From: Silvibacterium sp036273415
Lineage (GTDB): Bacteria; Acidobacteriota; Terriglobia; Terriglobales; Acidobacteriaceae
Reading direction: 5' to 3'
NCBI GenBank assembly: GCA_036273415.1
Contig: DASUHR010000002.1
Span: 62,001 to 126,000 of the forward strand
DNA: 64,000 nt
Shown here: piece after piece, positions 26,401 through 35,143 of the stretch
How positions within the stretch are numbered: the stretch's first letter is position 1
Layout: every line of letters begins with the position of its first letter
The notes under the pieces: model-generated
Databases searched by the model: none
What the model was told of the DNA's origin: nothing
What the model saw: the letters and a program-made list of their open reading frames with translations, nothing else
Program-made: the position numbers and the translations under genes

Positions 26401-29400
26401 ATCCTTGAGCCACTGAAGATCACCAAGAGCTTTGTACCGGCCACGGTTGCCATCAATGCTTCCAGCGCGCTCACCTTTAGCGTAGATAATCCCAACGTGA
26501 TTGCCGTTGATGGCAGCTTCACCGATGCTTTGCCGGCGAATTTGGTGGTGGCATCTACGCCTGGAGTGACTAACACATGCAGCGGCACGGTTACGGCTGC
26601 TGCGGGTAGCGGCACTGTGAGCTTTTCGAATGCCAGCCTCGCGGCTGGCACCTGCACGATTACCGTCAACGTAGCCAGTGCTGTTGACAACGTTTACAAC
26701 AACTCCGTGACCATCAACTCGACGGCTGCCGGCACTGGAGCGCAATCGACCTCTTCAGCGAGCCTGACGGTGATTAATCCGCCGTCGATCACGAAGGCCT
26801 TCGGAGCGGCTTCGATCCCCTTGAATGGCAGTACCAGTCTGAGTTTCACTGTCAGCAATACCAATATCAACACAACGCTGAGCGGGCTTGCGTTTACTGA
26901 CAGCCTGCCGGCTGGGCTGATTGTCGCCACTCCCAATGGTCTGACCTCGACGTGTGGAGGCACGGCTACGGCTGCGGCCGGGTCTGGGTCGGTAGCGCTT
27001 GCGGGAGCGAGTCTTGCTCCCGGCGCGTCCTGCACGGTTTCGGCAAACGTGACTGGCACAACAGCAGGAGTGAAGAACAACAGCGTCACCGTGAGCTCCA
27101 CAAATGGGGGCACTGGGAATACGTCGAACGCTTCCCTCACGGTGGTTGGGCCTCCGACTATCAGCAAGGCCTTTGGGGCAGCGAGTATCCCGCTGAATGG
27201 GAGCACGAGTCTGAGCTTCACGATCCAAAATGGTAATGCGGTTGCTCTCACTGGAGTCCGGTTCAGCGACACTCTGCCTGCGGGCCTCATCATTTCCACA
27301 CCCAATGGGCTCACCGGCAGTTGCGGAAGCGGGACCATCACTGCGACTCAGAACACCAACGTCATCAGCCTGTCCGGTGCGACACTGGCTGCGAGCGCAT
27401 CGTGCACCTTCTCGGCCAATGTAATGGGCACCGCCGCAGGAGTGCAGAACAACACCACATCCGCGGTTAGTTCGACCGAAGGCGGGACAGGCGGAACGGC
27501 TTCGGCCAGCATCACGGTAGTGGCGCCTCCTTCCATCGCCAAGGCATTTAATCCGTCGACAATCGCGGTGAATGCGACCACATCGCTCACGTTCACCATC
27601 ACTAATCCGGCGGCCAACACAGCCGGGCTCGCCGGCGTGGCATTCACGGATACCTTGCCGACAGGGCTGACTGTGGCCAACGCCACGGCTACGGTCTGCG
27701 GAGGAACCCTAACCACCACCGCGCCTACTGGAATTGCGCTTAGCGGCGCGACCATCGCAACCAACAGCCAGTGTCAGTTCAGCGTTACGGTCACAGGAGC
27801 GGCTTCCGGGCAATTCACCAACACCACTGGGTCGGTTACTTCGACGAATGGCGGGACAGGGAATACCGCAAGCGCCAACCTGACTGTGGCGTCTCCGCCG
27901 AGCATCACGAAGGCCTTCGGAGCGGCTTCGATTCCGCTGAACGGAACCACCAGCCTCACGTTCAACATCACCAATCCGAATAGCGGATTCAGCCTGACCG
28001 GAGTCAGCTTCACTGACACTCTGCCGGCTGGGCTGATTGTCGCCACTCCCAATAGTTTGAGCTCGACCTGTGGAGGCACGGCTACGGCTGTGGCCGGCTC
28101 TGGGTCGGTAGCGCTTACGAATGCGAGCCTTTCGTCGGCCGCGTCCTGTACCGTTTCTTTGAACGTACAGGGAACAACCGCGGGAGTGAAGAACAACACC
28201 GTTCAGGTCAGCTCCACAGAAGGAGGCGTTGGAAATACATCGAACGCTTCCCTCACGGTGGTTGGGCCTCCGATTATCAGCAAGGCCTTTGGGGCAGCGA
28301 GTATCCCGCTGAATGGGAGCACGAGTCTTAGTTTCACGATCCAAAATGGCAATGCCGTTGCTCTTACTGGAGTCGGATTCAGTGACACTCTGCCGGCCGG
28401 CCTCGTCATTTCCACACCCAATGGACTCACCGGCAGTTGCGGAAGCGGGACGATCACGTCGACCCAGGGGACCGGCACCATCAGCCTGTCCGGCGCGACA
28501 CTGGCTGCGAGCGCATCATGCACCTTCTCGGCCAATGTAACCGGCGCCAGCGCGGGATTAAAGAACAACACCACATCCGCGGTCAGCTCGACCGAAGGCG
28601 GTACGGGCGGAACGGCTTCGGCCAGCCTCACGGTAGTTGCACCTCCTTCCATCGCGAAGGTATTTGATCCGTCGGCAATCGCACTGAATGCGACCACCTC
28701 GCTCACGTTCACCATCACAAATCCGTCGGCCAATCCAGCCGCGCTCACCGGGGTGGCATTCGCGGATACCTTGCCGACAGGGCTGACTGTGGCCTCGGCT
28801 TCGGCGACGGTTTGCGGTGGAACCCTGACTACCACCGCGCCTACTGGAATTGCGCTTAGCGGCGCGACCATCGCAACCGACAGCCAGTGCCAGTTCAGCG
28901 TAACCGTCACGGGAGCGGCTTCCGGGCAGTTCACCAACACCACTGGGTCGGTTACTTCGACCAACGCCGGGACAGGGAATACCGCAAGTGCCAACCTGAC
29001 TGTGGCGTCTCCGCCGAGCATTACGAAGGCCTTCGGAGCGGCCTCGATTCCCTTGAACGGAATTACCAGCCTCACGTTCAACATCACCAATCCGAATAGC
29101 GGATTCAGCCTGACCGGAGTCAGCTTCACTGACACTCTGCCCGCTGGGCTGATTGTTGCCACTCCCAATAGTTTGAGCTCGACATGTGGTGGCACGGCTG
29201 CGGCTACGGGCGGAGCCGTGAGTCTGTCTGGCGCCACGCTTTCGGGAAGTTGCATCGTCTCGGTAAATGTTCAGGGAACGAGTGCGGGCGTGAAGAACAA
29301 CAGCGTCACCGTGAGTTCCACAAATGCGGGAACAGGGAATACTGCGAACGCCAGCATCACGGTGGTTGGTCCCCCGGTTATCACCAAGGCCTTTGGGGCA

Positions 29401-30423
29401 GCGAGTATTCCTCTGAATGGGAGCACGAGCCTGAGCTTCACCATCCAAAATGGCAATGCCGTTGCACTCACCGGAGTCGGGTTCAACGATACTCTGCCGG
29501 CCGGCCTGGTCGTCTCCACACCTAATGGACTCACCGGCAGTTGCGGAGCCGGGACCATCAGTGCGGGCGGAGGGACAGTCAGCCTGTCAGGTTCAACCCT
29601 CTCGGCAAGCGCCTCATGCACGTTCTCGGTCAATGTAACGGGCACCACCGCGGGAGTGAAAAACAACACCACCTCCGCCGTCACCTCAACGCAAGGCGGA
29701 ACGGGCGGAACAGCTTCGGCCAGCCTCACGGTGGTGGCCCCGCCTTCCATCAGTAAGGCATTTGGCGCGGCCACTATAGCCGTCAACGGAACGACCAGCC
29801 TGACTTTAACCATAACCAACCCGAACACGGGTGTGGCATTGAGTGGAGTGGCAGTCGCGGACACCTTCCCCTCCGGTTTGGAAGTTGCTGCGACACCAGC
29901 TGCGACGAATGGATGCGGAGGAACTCTGACCGCAACGCCATCGAGCGGGTCCATTAGCTTGAGCGGCGGAACAGTTGCCGCGAGCGCATCCTGCACCATC
30001 ACCGTGAATGTAACGGCAATTTCACCAGGTGCGATCCTCAACACAACTGGCCCGGTTACCTCAACCAACGGTGGCACGGGTGGAACGGCGTCGGCTTCGG
30101 TGCAGGCGGGGGATTTCACAATCTCGGCAACTCCTGCCTCTGAATCGATCGGCGTAGGAGCCATGGCGAGCTACAAAATAACCTTGTCCTCAAATAACGG
30201 ATTCCAAGGGACAATTCAACTGGCGTGCAGCGGCGGTCCGGCCAAATCAACTTGCACGATCAAACCCTCGCAGGTCACGCTGGTGTCAGGATCAGAGACG
30301 GCCAAAGTGGTGATCGATGTTACCCCTCCCAAATCTGCTTCGAAGGGCAAGTCCACCCTGACGTTTACTGCTACTTCCGGACGTTTGATCCACAAAGCCA
30401 CCGTAGTCCTGGTACTGAAGTAA
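23461..30423 (+). CDS. Giant secreted repeat protein: FG-GAP, CSLREA, beta-helix and Ig-like repeats
   Basis: The protein has about 2320 aa from ATG 23461 (GGAGG six bases upstream; a TTG six bases earlier is in frame but sits on the ribosome-binding site). A signal peptide ends near residue 36 (PLWAGAS). Residues about 75-290 are VCBS/FG-GAP-like, with the Ca-loop motif DFDADGVEDLIVG. A CSLREA motif (CTLREAVIEAN) is at about 488-498. A right-handed beta-helix follows (about 540-830, GNGGGI steps). Ten DUF11/DUF7933-like Ig repeats of about 120 aa occupy about 983-2215, many starting PPSITKAFGAASIPLNG. A final beta domain (about 2220-2320) ends in VLVLK, with no sorting signal recognised. It is probably an exported adhesin or matrix protein. 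The gene is divergent from PadR and followed by a long hairpin. Confidence 0.85.
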   Translation: MPLRHSCVRHLSQYSQFAPLYLVLVLLTALPLWAGASQQGTATPAVVGKRIWLRDAQTIAVKHAGPAKLVQALASAQPLALARGDFDADGVEDLIVGYASGNGGILALHHGNVDAFAPQSKESFEAIGRGEFPSPFMPTANLFDLPVRPDFVTVGSLNGEGYPDIIVAQRGGSSIYLLSNNGKGKFAAPKAINVGGPITGMSAGEFGRRGAYSKLLVGISDRRGSYLMVYAGMLNGLGGVTVLPLQATLASIEFADLGDIGPDAVVIAGGQVAILHSSTMRLESLSLPVAAKALVVGSFIYDRNAQLQMAILGSDGSINFAVHNEFDPHSYTVDELREVHRGTLRGSTSALGQRNVPRNGWKIVEAIPGIASSGTTPVLLRARISDNGSDDVMVLNPAGRQMTLIAHPDLAPGDTTFVPGEISFRPYNGSPVAAITMRVNVDGRAGVVSIHQGQIAPSVLMPLPDPTFIVDSTTDAIHPGACAAATPGQCTLREAVIEANSVAGTDTIMVPAGTYTLTLPKVVGDCTAQHGALYINDSVNIVGAGQATTIIEAGSSAGNGIDFVAAVNEDLGTSSCQLTSATASISNLTLKFGTNRGTHGFDGDGGCMEFDTGSSGTANLTLTNVTLDSCSTTKGNGGGIAIFNVTHPGNGLVTITNSIIQNNSSVDTTDGVAATAGGIWVSDPARMLMSNSQVIDNNATQVSNTGTVAGEGGGITVSSKLGNSRQTVIHASTISGNHAGGNGGGIHDQSSLLIDQGTIISNNSAGEANKANGTNGGGLWINPSNNGCPAACTDTATLTKVTITGNTATGNGGGIYHGNGTGAGDLTMSFSRLAANTAPDGSNFFEDHSVANVINNWWGTNTPANTMGNSAGTTTFDPFIELTHTASPSTIKINQSTTLTADMSKDNHGNGATLSGNLDEIVGLPVTFDNPVLGSIPQAQPETLGNPVPTVTATFNAGGTSGHGSADATVDQQSVTAPIVILEPLKITKSFVPATVAINASSALTFSVDNPNVIAVDGSFTDALPANLVVASTPGVTNTCSGTVTAAAGSGTVSFSNASLAAGTCTITVNVASAVDNVYNNSVTINSTAAGTGAQSTSSASLTVINPPSITKAFGAASIPLNGSTSLSFTVSNTNINTTLSGLAFTDSLPAGLIVATPNGLTSTCGGTATAAAGSGSVALAGASLAPGASCTVSANVTGTTAGVKNNSVTVSSTNGGTGNTSNASLTVVGPPTISKAFGAASIPLNGSTSLSFTIQNGNAVALTGVRFSDTLPAGLIISTPNGLTGSCGSGTITATQNTNVISLSGATLAASASCTFSANVMGTAAGVQNNTTSAVSSTEGGTGGTASASITVVAPPSIAKAFNPSTIAVNATTSLTFTITNPAANTAGLAGVAFTDTLPTGLTVANATATVCGGTLTTTAPTGIALSGATIATNSQCQFSVTVTGAASGQFTNTTGSVTSTNGGTGNTASANLTVASPPSITKAFGAASIPLNGTTSLTFNITNPNSGFSLTGVSFTDTLPAGLIVATPNSLSSTCGGTATAVAGSGSVALTNASLSSAASCTVSLNVQGTTAGVKNNTVQVSSTEGGVGNTSNASLTVVGPPIISKAFGAASIPLNGSTSLSFTIQNGNAVALTGVGFSDTLPAGLVISTPNGLTGSCGSGTITSTQGTGTISLSGATLAASASCTFSANVTGASAGLKNNTTSAVSSTEGGTGGTASASLTVVAPPSIAKVFDPSAIALNATTSLTFTITNPSANPAALTGVAFADTLPTGLTVASASATVCGGTLTTTAPTGIALSGATIATDSQCQFSVTVTGAASGQFTNTTGSVTSTNAGTGNTASANLTVASPPSITKAFGAASIPLNGITSLTFNITNPNSGFSLTGVSFTDTLPAGLIVATPNSLSSTCGGTAAATGGAVSLSGATLSGSCIVSVNVQGTSAGVKNNSVTVSSTNAGTGNTANASITVVGPPVITKAFGAASIPLNGSTSLSFTIQNGNAVALTGVGFNDTLPAGLVVSTPNGLTGSCGAGTISAGGGTVSLSGSTLSASASCTFSVNVTGTTAGVKNNTTSAVTSTQGGTGGTASASLTVVAPPSISKAFGAATIAVNGTTSLTLTITNPNTGVALSGVAVADTFPSGLEVAATPAATNGCGGTLTATPSSGSISLSGGTVAASASCTITVNVTAISPGAILNTTGPVTSTNGGTGGTASASVQAGDFTISATPASESIGVGAMASYKITLSSNNGFQGTIQLACSGGPAKSTCTIKPSQVTLVSGSETAKVVIDVTPPKSASKGKSTLTFTATSGRLIHKATVVLVLK
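26407..30100 (+). repeat. Ten tandem Ig-like coding repeats with a 1116-bp higher-order unit
   Basis: Repeat starts are near 26407, 26779, 27151, 27526, 27896, 28267, 28642, 29012, 29371 and 29740. Three sub-types alternate (A: SFNITNPNSGFSL-like; B: SFTIQNGNAVALTG-like; C: FNPSTIAVNATTSL-like). Repeats 3-4-5 and 6-7-8 are spaced exactly 1116 bp and are nearly identical in DNA; 9-10 follow at 1104 and 1098 bp. This indicates recent duplication of a three-domain block. Confidence 0.9.
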
Positions 30424-30874
30424 AGCGCGAGGCAGTGACCTAGGAGATCCGCAGGCGCGTAATTCGCAAAAGAACAAATGTGAATTACGCGCCGGTGAAT
30501 TAAGACGGTGAGTTCAGCGGAGGCGATATCCTCGGCGGTATCGCGTTCGCGACTGCAGCGCGCATAATCCTGCGCTCAGGAAAAGATCGTAATGCGATGT
30601 TGTCTCACGCAACTTACTTTCTTTTTACAGTCTAGTGACAACTCACAGTATTGATGCTCCCTAGAATGACCTATCTTCACCATTCGTTGGAAGGCCATCC
30701 AGGCAATCTGAAGCGTCTTATTAGCTACTAATGGAGTAAGTATCCGCGCTCGTCCACATGGCGTTTGCAAACAATAGCACAGTTAATAGTGACGCTCGAC
30801 CGAATGACTTTCAATTCGTGTGAGAGGCCAATCCAGGCAGCCCAAACCCATTAAATCCCAAGGAGCAGTTTTTC
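30424..30874. other. Intergenic region with a long hairpin
   Basis: About 450 bp. The strongest element is a perfect 12-bp inverted repeat, GGCGCGTAATTC ... GAATTACGCGCC (30454-30465 and 30482-30493, 16-base loop), 30 bp after the giant gene. It could end transcription or protect the mRNA end; no T-run follows. The rest should contain the promoter of the FG-GAP gene. Confidence 0.6.
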
Positions 30875-32194
30875 ATGAGTCTCGCTTCCTCAGTAGGTAT
30901 CCGTTTTCGCGGGCCCAGTCATATCATTATGGGCGCGATTGTCGCGCTTATGGCTTTCATCTTTACGTCACAAGTGTACGCAAACAGCTTTTCCAGCACA
31001 GCATTCCTTCAATCCTCTCAACCTGCGGCTTTTGAACTATTCGGTATCAGCGTGGCAGCCGACGGAAATCTGCTGGCGGTCGGTGCAACCAACGACTTCG
31101 TTGGTCCAGGATCCGTCTACATATTTAAGCTCGTTCCAGGAACAAACGGCGGACACCCTTCCTGGGTGCTGCAGGCCACTCTGCATGCGCCTGACGGATT
31201 TACTAACGACCAGTTCGGACGCAGCGTTGCGATCCAAGGAAACACGCTTGTCGCCGCCGCGCCCAACGCAATGGGTACCGGCGGTCAGACCGGCGCTGCC
31301 TACGTATTTGTAAACACTAATGGGACATGGACGCTGCAAGCCAAACTTTCACCCCAGGATACGAACCATGAAATTGGATTTGGCTTTGGCGCAAGTCCCA
31401 TCTGCATCAGTGGCAATACCATCGCGGTCGGCGCGCCTGATGCGCCGGACTCTTTCGCACCTGTCCTCCAGCAGGGTGCGGTTTATGTATTTACCAACGA
31501 TGGTGGGGTATGGAAGCAGCAGGCCCATATAGTGCCTGATGATCCGCAAGTCGCCGAGCTCGGATTTGATCTGTCCCTCCAAAACGACACACTGCTTATA
31601 GGAGCACCCGGCTCCTCCGTTGGGGGTCTCAGTGAGGTGGGAGCGGCATTTATCTACACCCGCGTTGATGGAGGGTGGACCCAGCAGGCAAACCTTCAGC
31701 CTCCCATCGTCGCTCAGGATGCATTTTTTGGTACCGGAGTGAGTCTCGATAGAAGCACGGCCGCAGTGGGTGCGCCGGGCATCGGTACGGCTTCTGTTTT
31801 TAGCGAGAACAATGGGCCTTGGGCACTCCAACAACAAATCACCGGGCCTGTCTTGAATTCGGATTCCGACTTTGCCACGAACCTGAAGGTAATCGGAGAC
31901 GTTCTGCTGATTGGCGCCTACGAGGATTTCCGTTCCTCTGACGAGCTGCAGACAGGTACAGCGTTTGTGTACCGGCAGGGCGGCAGCACCTGGACGGAGC
32001 AATCGGACCTCCGGATGGCTCCGGAGCAAAATGGTTTGCCGGGGCCCGGTGTGGCCAATCAGCGATTTGCCAACCTTGTGACGATGACCCACATTGGCAG
32101 CACTACCCTGTTCGTGCTGGGGTCACCAGGATTGAGTAATCCGGCCCTCCGTGAAGGATCGGTTGGTGGCGTGTACACGACCATCCTCAACTAG
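30875..32194 (+). CDS. Secreted FG-GAP beta-propeller protein
   Basis: The protein has 439 aa; AAGGAG lies about 9 bases upstream of the ATG. The signal peptide is long (residues 1-36: a basic N-region, then IIMGAIVALMAFIFTSQVYA). The mature protein is a set of about seven repeats of roughly 50-55 residues with the pattern FG.SVA..G..L.VGA......G..YIF, the FG-GAP blade signature; examples are FGRSVAIQGNTLVAAAP and LQNDTLLIGAP. It probably folds as a seven-bladed propeller on the cell surface or outside it, for binding. No enzymatic residues are recognised. Its closest local parallel is the FG-GAP part of the preceding giant protein. A terminator follows at 32240. Confidence 0.85.
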   Translation: MSLASSVGIRFRGPSHIIMGAIVALMAFIFTSQVYANSFSSTAFLQSSQPAAFELFGISVAADGNLLAVGATNDFVGPGSVYIFKLVPGTNGGHPSWVLQATLHAPDGFTNDQFGRSVAIQGNTLVAAAPNAMGTGGQTGAAYVFVNTNGTWTLQAKLSPQDTNHEIGFGFGASPICISGNTIAVGAPDAPDSFAPVLQQGAVYVFTNDGGVWKQQAHIVPDDPQVAELGFDLSLQNDTLLIGAPGSSVGGLSEVGAAFIYTRVDGGWTQQANLQPPIVAQDAFFGTGVSLDRSTAAVGAPGIGTASVFSENNGPWALQQQITGPVLNSDSDFATNLKVIGDVLLIGAYEDFRSSDELQTGTAFVYRQGGSTWTEQSDLRMAPEQNGLPGPGVANQRFANLVTMTHIGSTTLFVLGSPGLSNPALREGSVGGVYTTILN

Positions 32195-32239
32195 TGGGCG
32201 GGCTGACCGGCTGCCCTCTGAAGAGGTCAGGCAGTGGAA

Positions 32240-32280
32240 CAGAGTGTCGGTGTAAATGCGGCATCGGCACTCTGCCTTTT
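32240..32280 (+). terminator. Intrinsic terminator after the FG-GAP gene
   Basis: A 10-bp stem (CAGAGTGTCG with CGGCACTCTG, one G-U pair) closes a 15-base loop and is followed by CCTTTT. It lies 45 bp after the stop codon. Confidence 0.65.
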
Positions 32281-32474
32281 CGGGCCGAAAAGCATCTCGG
32301 TCTACATTACTTTGTTGCCGCGAATCTAAAGCGTGAAAGCCGCGCTATCTACATTCAGGCAGATTGCAGCAAACAAATTCCGTTCGCCGCTCACTAACCG
32401 CAGAAATTGCTCCCTCTTCCTCCCTTACGAGGCACACTGTTCAGCGATAGCCAAGAGTGTTGTAAAGGCGGACC

Positions 32475-35027
32475 TCATTCAATTCGCAAGGCCCGCACGG
32501 GGTCGATAGAAGCGGCGCGTCGCGCTGGGATGATGGCGGCAATGACAGCCGCAAGCGCCAGCACTCCAATGGCAATGGCCATGACCGAAAGATTCACGTT
32601 AGTAATCTCATAAAGCTGTGACTTGACGTATCGCACGCAGAAGATTCCGACAGGTATACCAATAGCGAGGCCAGCGACTGTCTGCAGCATCGCTCCGCGC
32701 ATCACCGCTGCGATTACGCGGATCCGCGCCGCCCCAAGAGCCATGCGGATTCCGATTTCCGGTGTGCGGCGGGCTACGGTATAGGCCGTGACGCCATAAA
32801 GACCGATGGCAGCTAACAGAAGCGCCAGCAGGCCGAAGAGAGACGTGAGGCGCGCGATCAGCCTCTCTTCGACGAATCGATCGTCTATCTGCTGCTGGAA
32901 TGTCTGGAATTTTACGATGGCGAGGTTGGGGTTGATGCTCGCAAGGGTATCGCCGACGATTTTTTCAAACCCCGGAACGGGGTGGCTGGTTTGGATAACC
33001 AGGGCTCCGGCGTACATCGATTGGTCTTTTTCGAGAAGGTCATTGGGGTCGTTGGCACTGCCGGCGCGCTGTGTAAGCGGTAGAAAGTACATGGCATGGT
33101 TCTTCCAGTAAACGCTTGTGTAAGTGGTGTCCTCCACCACGCCGACGATCTCATGCGCTCCATCCCTGCCCGCTTGCCCCGGCCCGGAAAAACCAAAGCG
33201 ATGGCCGATCGGGTTGCGTTTGCCGAAAAACTGCTTGACGAATTCCTGGTTGACGACAGCGACGGGCGGCGCGTTTAGCATGTCCTGCGCTGTGAAGCCG
33301 CGGCCCATGACGAGGTGGGTGCCCACGGAGTCAAAATACTCCGCGCTACCTTTCACCCAGGATGCACCTTTATTCAGATCTGGCTCGCCCTCAATCTTTA
33401 CGCCAGACCCCCAATTGTTATCCTCCATTGGCGTGTAGGTGGCGAGGCCGACTTTGAGCACTCCCGGAACCGTGTGGAAGCGGTCGACGATCGTCTGGTA
33501 GAGAGGCTCGACCTCTGTGTTTTTGTAGCCGGCAGCCTGCGGATTGATGTGGGCGATGTAGCGATTCGTTGCGTCCAGTTTCATGTCCACGTTCTCGGCC
33601 TTGCTGAGGCTCTGGGCAAAGAGGCCTGCGGTAACGAGTAACACAAGAGAGAGCGCGGCCTGAACGACAACGAGTCCGCGCTGCAAAAAGGATGCTCCGC
33701 GAGCGGTCGTGCGCGCATTCGAGCGCAGGGCTTCAGCGGGCTGTGTGCGCGCGGCCATAAGCGCCGGCGCAAGACCAAAGAGGATGCCGGTAACGAGCGA
33801 AAGCGCGAGAGCAAACTCGATGACCAGAGGCGAAGGCGCAGCAGCGACCGGCATATTATGCTGATCGGGAAATGCGAGCGCCAGTAGCGCGTGTGCTCCG
33901 AGAAAGGAGATGACGAGGCCGAGCAAGCCGCCCATTCCGGAGAGAAGAACGCTCTCCGTAAGAAGCTGGCGCACAATACGATTGCGCTGCGCGCCAAGCG
34001 CCGAGCGGATGGAAAGCTCGGCGCGCCGGCTCATGCCCCGCACCAGCAGCAGATTCGCGATATTGGCGCAGGCGACGAGAAGAACCAATGCGGCGATCCA
34101 TTGCAACAGCTTCAGGTGGTCCTTGTACCCATCCTGCATGTTCTGGATGCCGCCCCCGGCGGAGGTGAGTACCACATGAGTGCGCGGAAGAACCTGCTTG
34201 GCACGCGTATCGGTAAATGTTTTAAGGGGCGCAAATTGCTGCTTGAGCAGCGTGGTGGCTCTAGCCTGGAGGGCCGGCAGGGAAGTTCCAGGCTTAATGC
34301 GACCGATGATATAGGCCCACTGAGCGTCGGGGTCGGTGAAGTACGGTGCGCCGATGATTTCATCCATCGAGTTCATGGGAAGGAAGTACTTGGGCGGATT
34401 GGTATCGATGCGATCCCCGTAAAAACCCTTTGGCGCAACACCAATGATCGTGACCGGCTTGGTATTGATGTAAAACGTACTTCCCACCACACTTGGATCG
34501 CCTGCATACGCCTGCTTCCATGCGTCAAAACTCATCACGGCGGTAATGGGTGCGCCCTTTTGATCATCCAGATCCACAAAAAGTCGGCCCGCCGCCGGCG
34601 AAAGACCAAAGACGCGGAAGTAATTGCCCGATACGAAGGTCGCCATGACGGATTTCGCTGCAGTCTGCGGTCCGGAGCGGCGGACCGTAATAGGCCGCCA
34701 GGCGTAGCCGGACTCCATCGCGGCCAGCTCTTCGAACTCTGGCAGGTTCTTCCTGAACATGTAATAGGTATCTGTAGCAAAGAGCGAATAGTCACCGTTG
34801 TCGTTCCAGCCGCTGTTGACGCAGCAGTCGTCCTTGTCGCCGATACGGATGAGGGTTTTGGGATCTGTTACAGGCAGGTTATGGAGAAGAATGGCATTGA
34901 CCAGAGTAAAAATCGCCGAGTTGGCACCAATGCCGAGCGCGAGCGTGAGGAGTACGGTAGCGGTGAACCCCGGTGTCTTGCGCAATTGGCGGAATGCATA
35001 AGCCAGATCCTGCAACAGAACTCTCAT
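32475..35027 (-). CDS. ADOP-family ABC permease (MacB/FtsX-like)
   Basis: The protein has 850 aa. It starts MRVLLQDLAYAFRQLRKTPGF, the usual ADOP beginning without a prefix domain. Two MacB_PCD/FtsX halves follow (LLTLALGIGANSAIF in the first; LLVRGMSRRAELSIRSALGAQ mid-protein; a final FtsX block ending RAASIDPVRALRIE). Conserved FtsX features RRAELSIR and RRTPEIGIRMALGA are present, which suggests a functional membrane protein. There is no ATPase gene in the neighbourhood. It lies downstream of BlaI and BlaR1 on the same strand (gaps of 69 and 116 bp), which suggests, but does not prove, that this repressor system controls it. Confidence 0.9.
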   Translation of the reverse strand: MRVLLQDLAYAFRQLRKTPGFTATVLLTLALGIGANSAIFTLVNAILLHNLPVTDPKTLIRIGDKDDCCVNSGWNDNGDYSLFATDTYYMFRKNLPEFEELAAMESGYAWRPITVRRSGPQTAAKSVMATFVSGNYFRVFGLSPAAGRLFVDLDDQKGAPITAVMSFDAWKQAYAGDPSVVGSTFYINTKPVTIIGVAPKGFYGDRIDTNPPKYFLPMNSMDEIIGAPYFTDPDAQWAYIIGRIKPGTSLPALQARATTLLKQQFAPLKTFTDTRAKQVLPRTHVVLTSAGGGIQNMQDGYKDHLKLLQWIAALVLLVACANIANLLLVRGMSRRAELSIRSALGAQRNRIVRQLLTESVLLSGMGGLLGLVISFLGAHALLALAFPDQHNMPVAAAPSPLVIEFALALSLVTGILFGLAPALMAARTQPAEALRSNARTTARGASFLQRGLVVVQAALSLVLLVTAGLFAQSLSKAENVDMKLDATNRYIAHINPQAAGYKNTEVEPLYQTIVDRFHTVPGVLKVGLATYTPMEDNNWGSGVKIEGEPDLNKGASWVKGSAEYFDSVGTHLVMGRGFTAQDMLNAPPVAVVNQEFVKQFFGKRNPIGHRFGFSGPGQAGRDGAHEIVGVVEDTTYTSVYWKNHAMYFLPLTQRAGSANDPNDLLEKDQSMYAGALVIQTSHPVPGFEKIVGDTLASINPNLAIVKFQTFQQQIDDRFVEERLIARLTSLFGLLALLLAAIGLYGVTAYTVARRTPEIGIRMALGAARIRVIAAVMRGAMLQTVAGLAIGIPVGIFCVRYVKSQLYEITNVNLSVMAIAIGVLALAAVIAAIIPARRAASIDPVRALRIE

Positions 35028-35143
35028 TGCCTTACCTCAACACATTTGGGCTTGCCGGCCACACGATAAAAATCGGAGTAATTTGATGCCATCCGAGGCC
35101 CGGGAAGCGAACCGGGTTCGTTTAACCGGATTACCCTGAGTAG

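Noticed and set aside
28203..29255. 350-codon minus-strand frame and similar long antisense frames in the Ig-repeat region
   Set aside because: They arise from the repetitive, high-GC sense repeats and repeat with the same period; no start signals.
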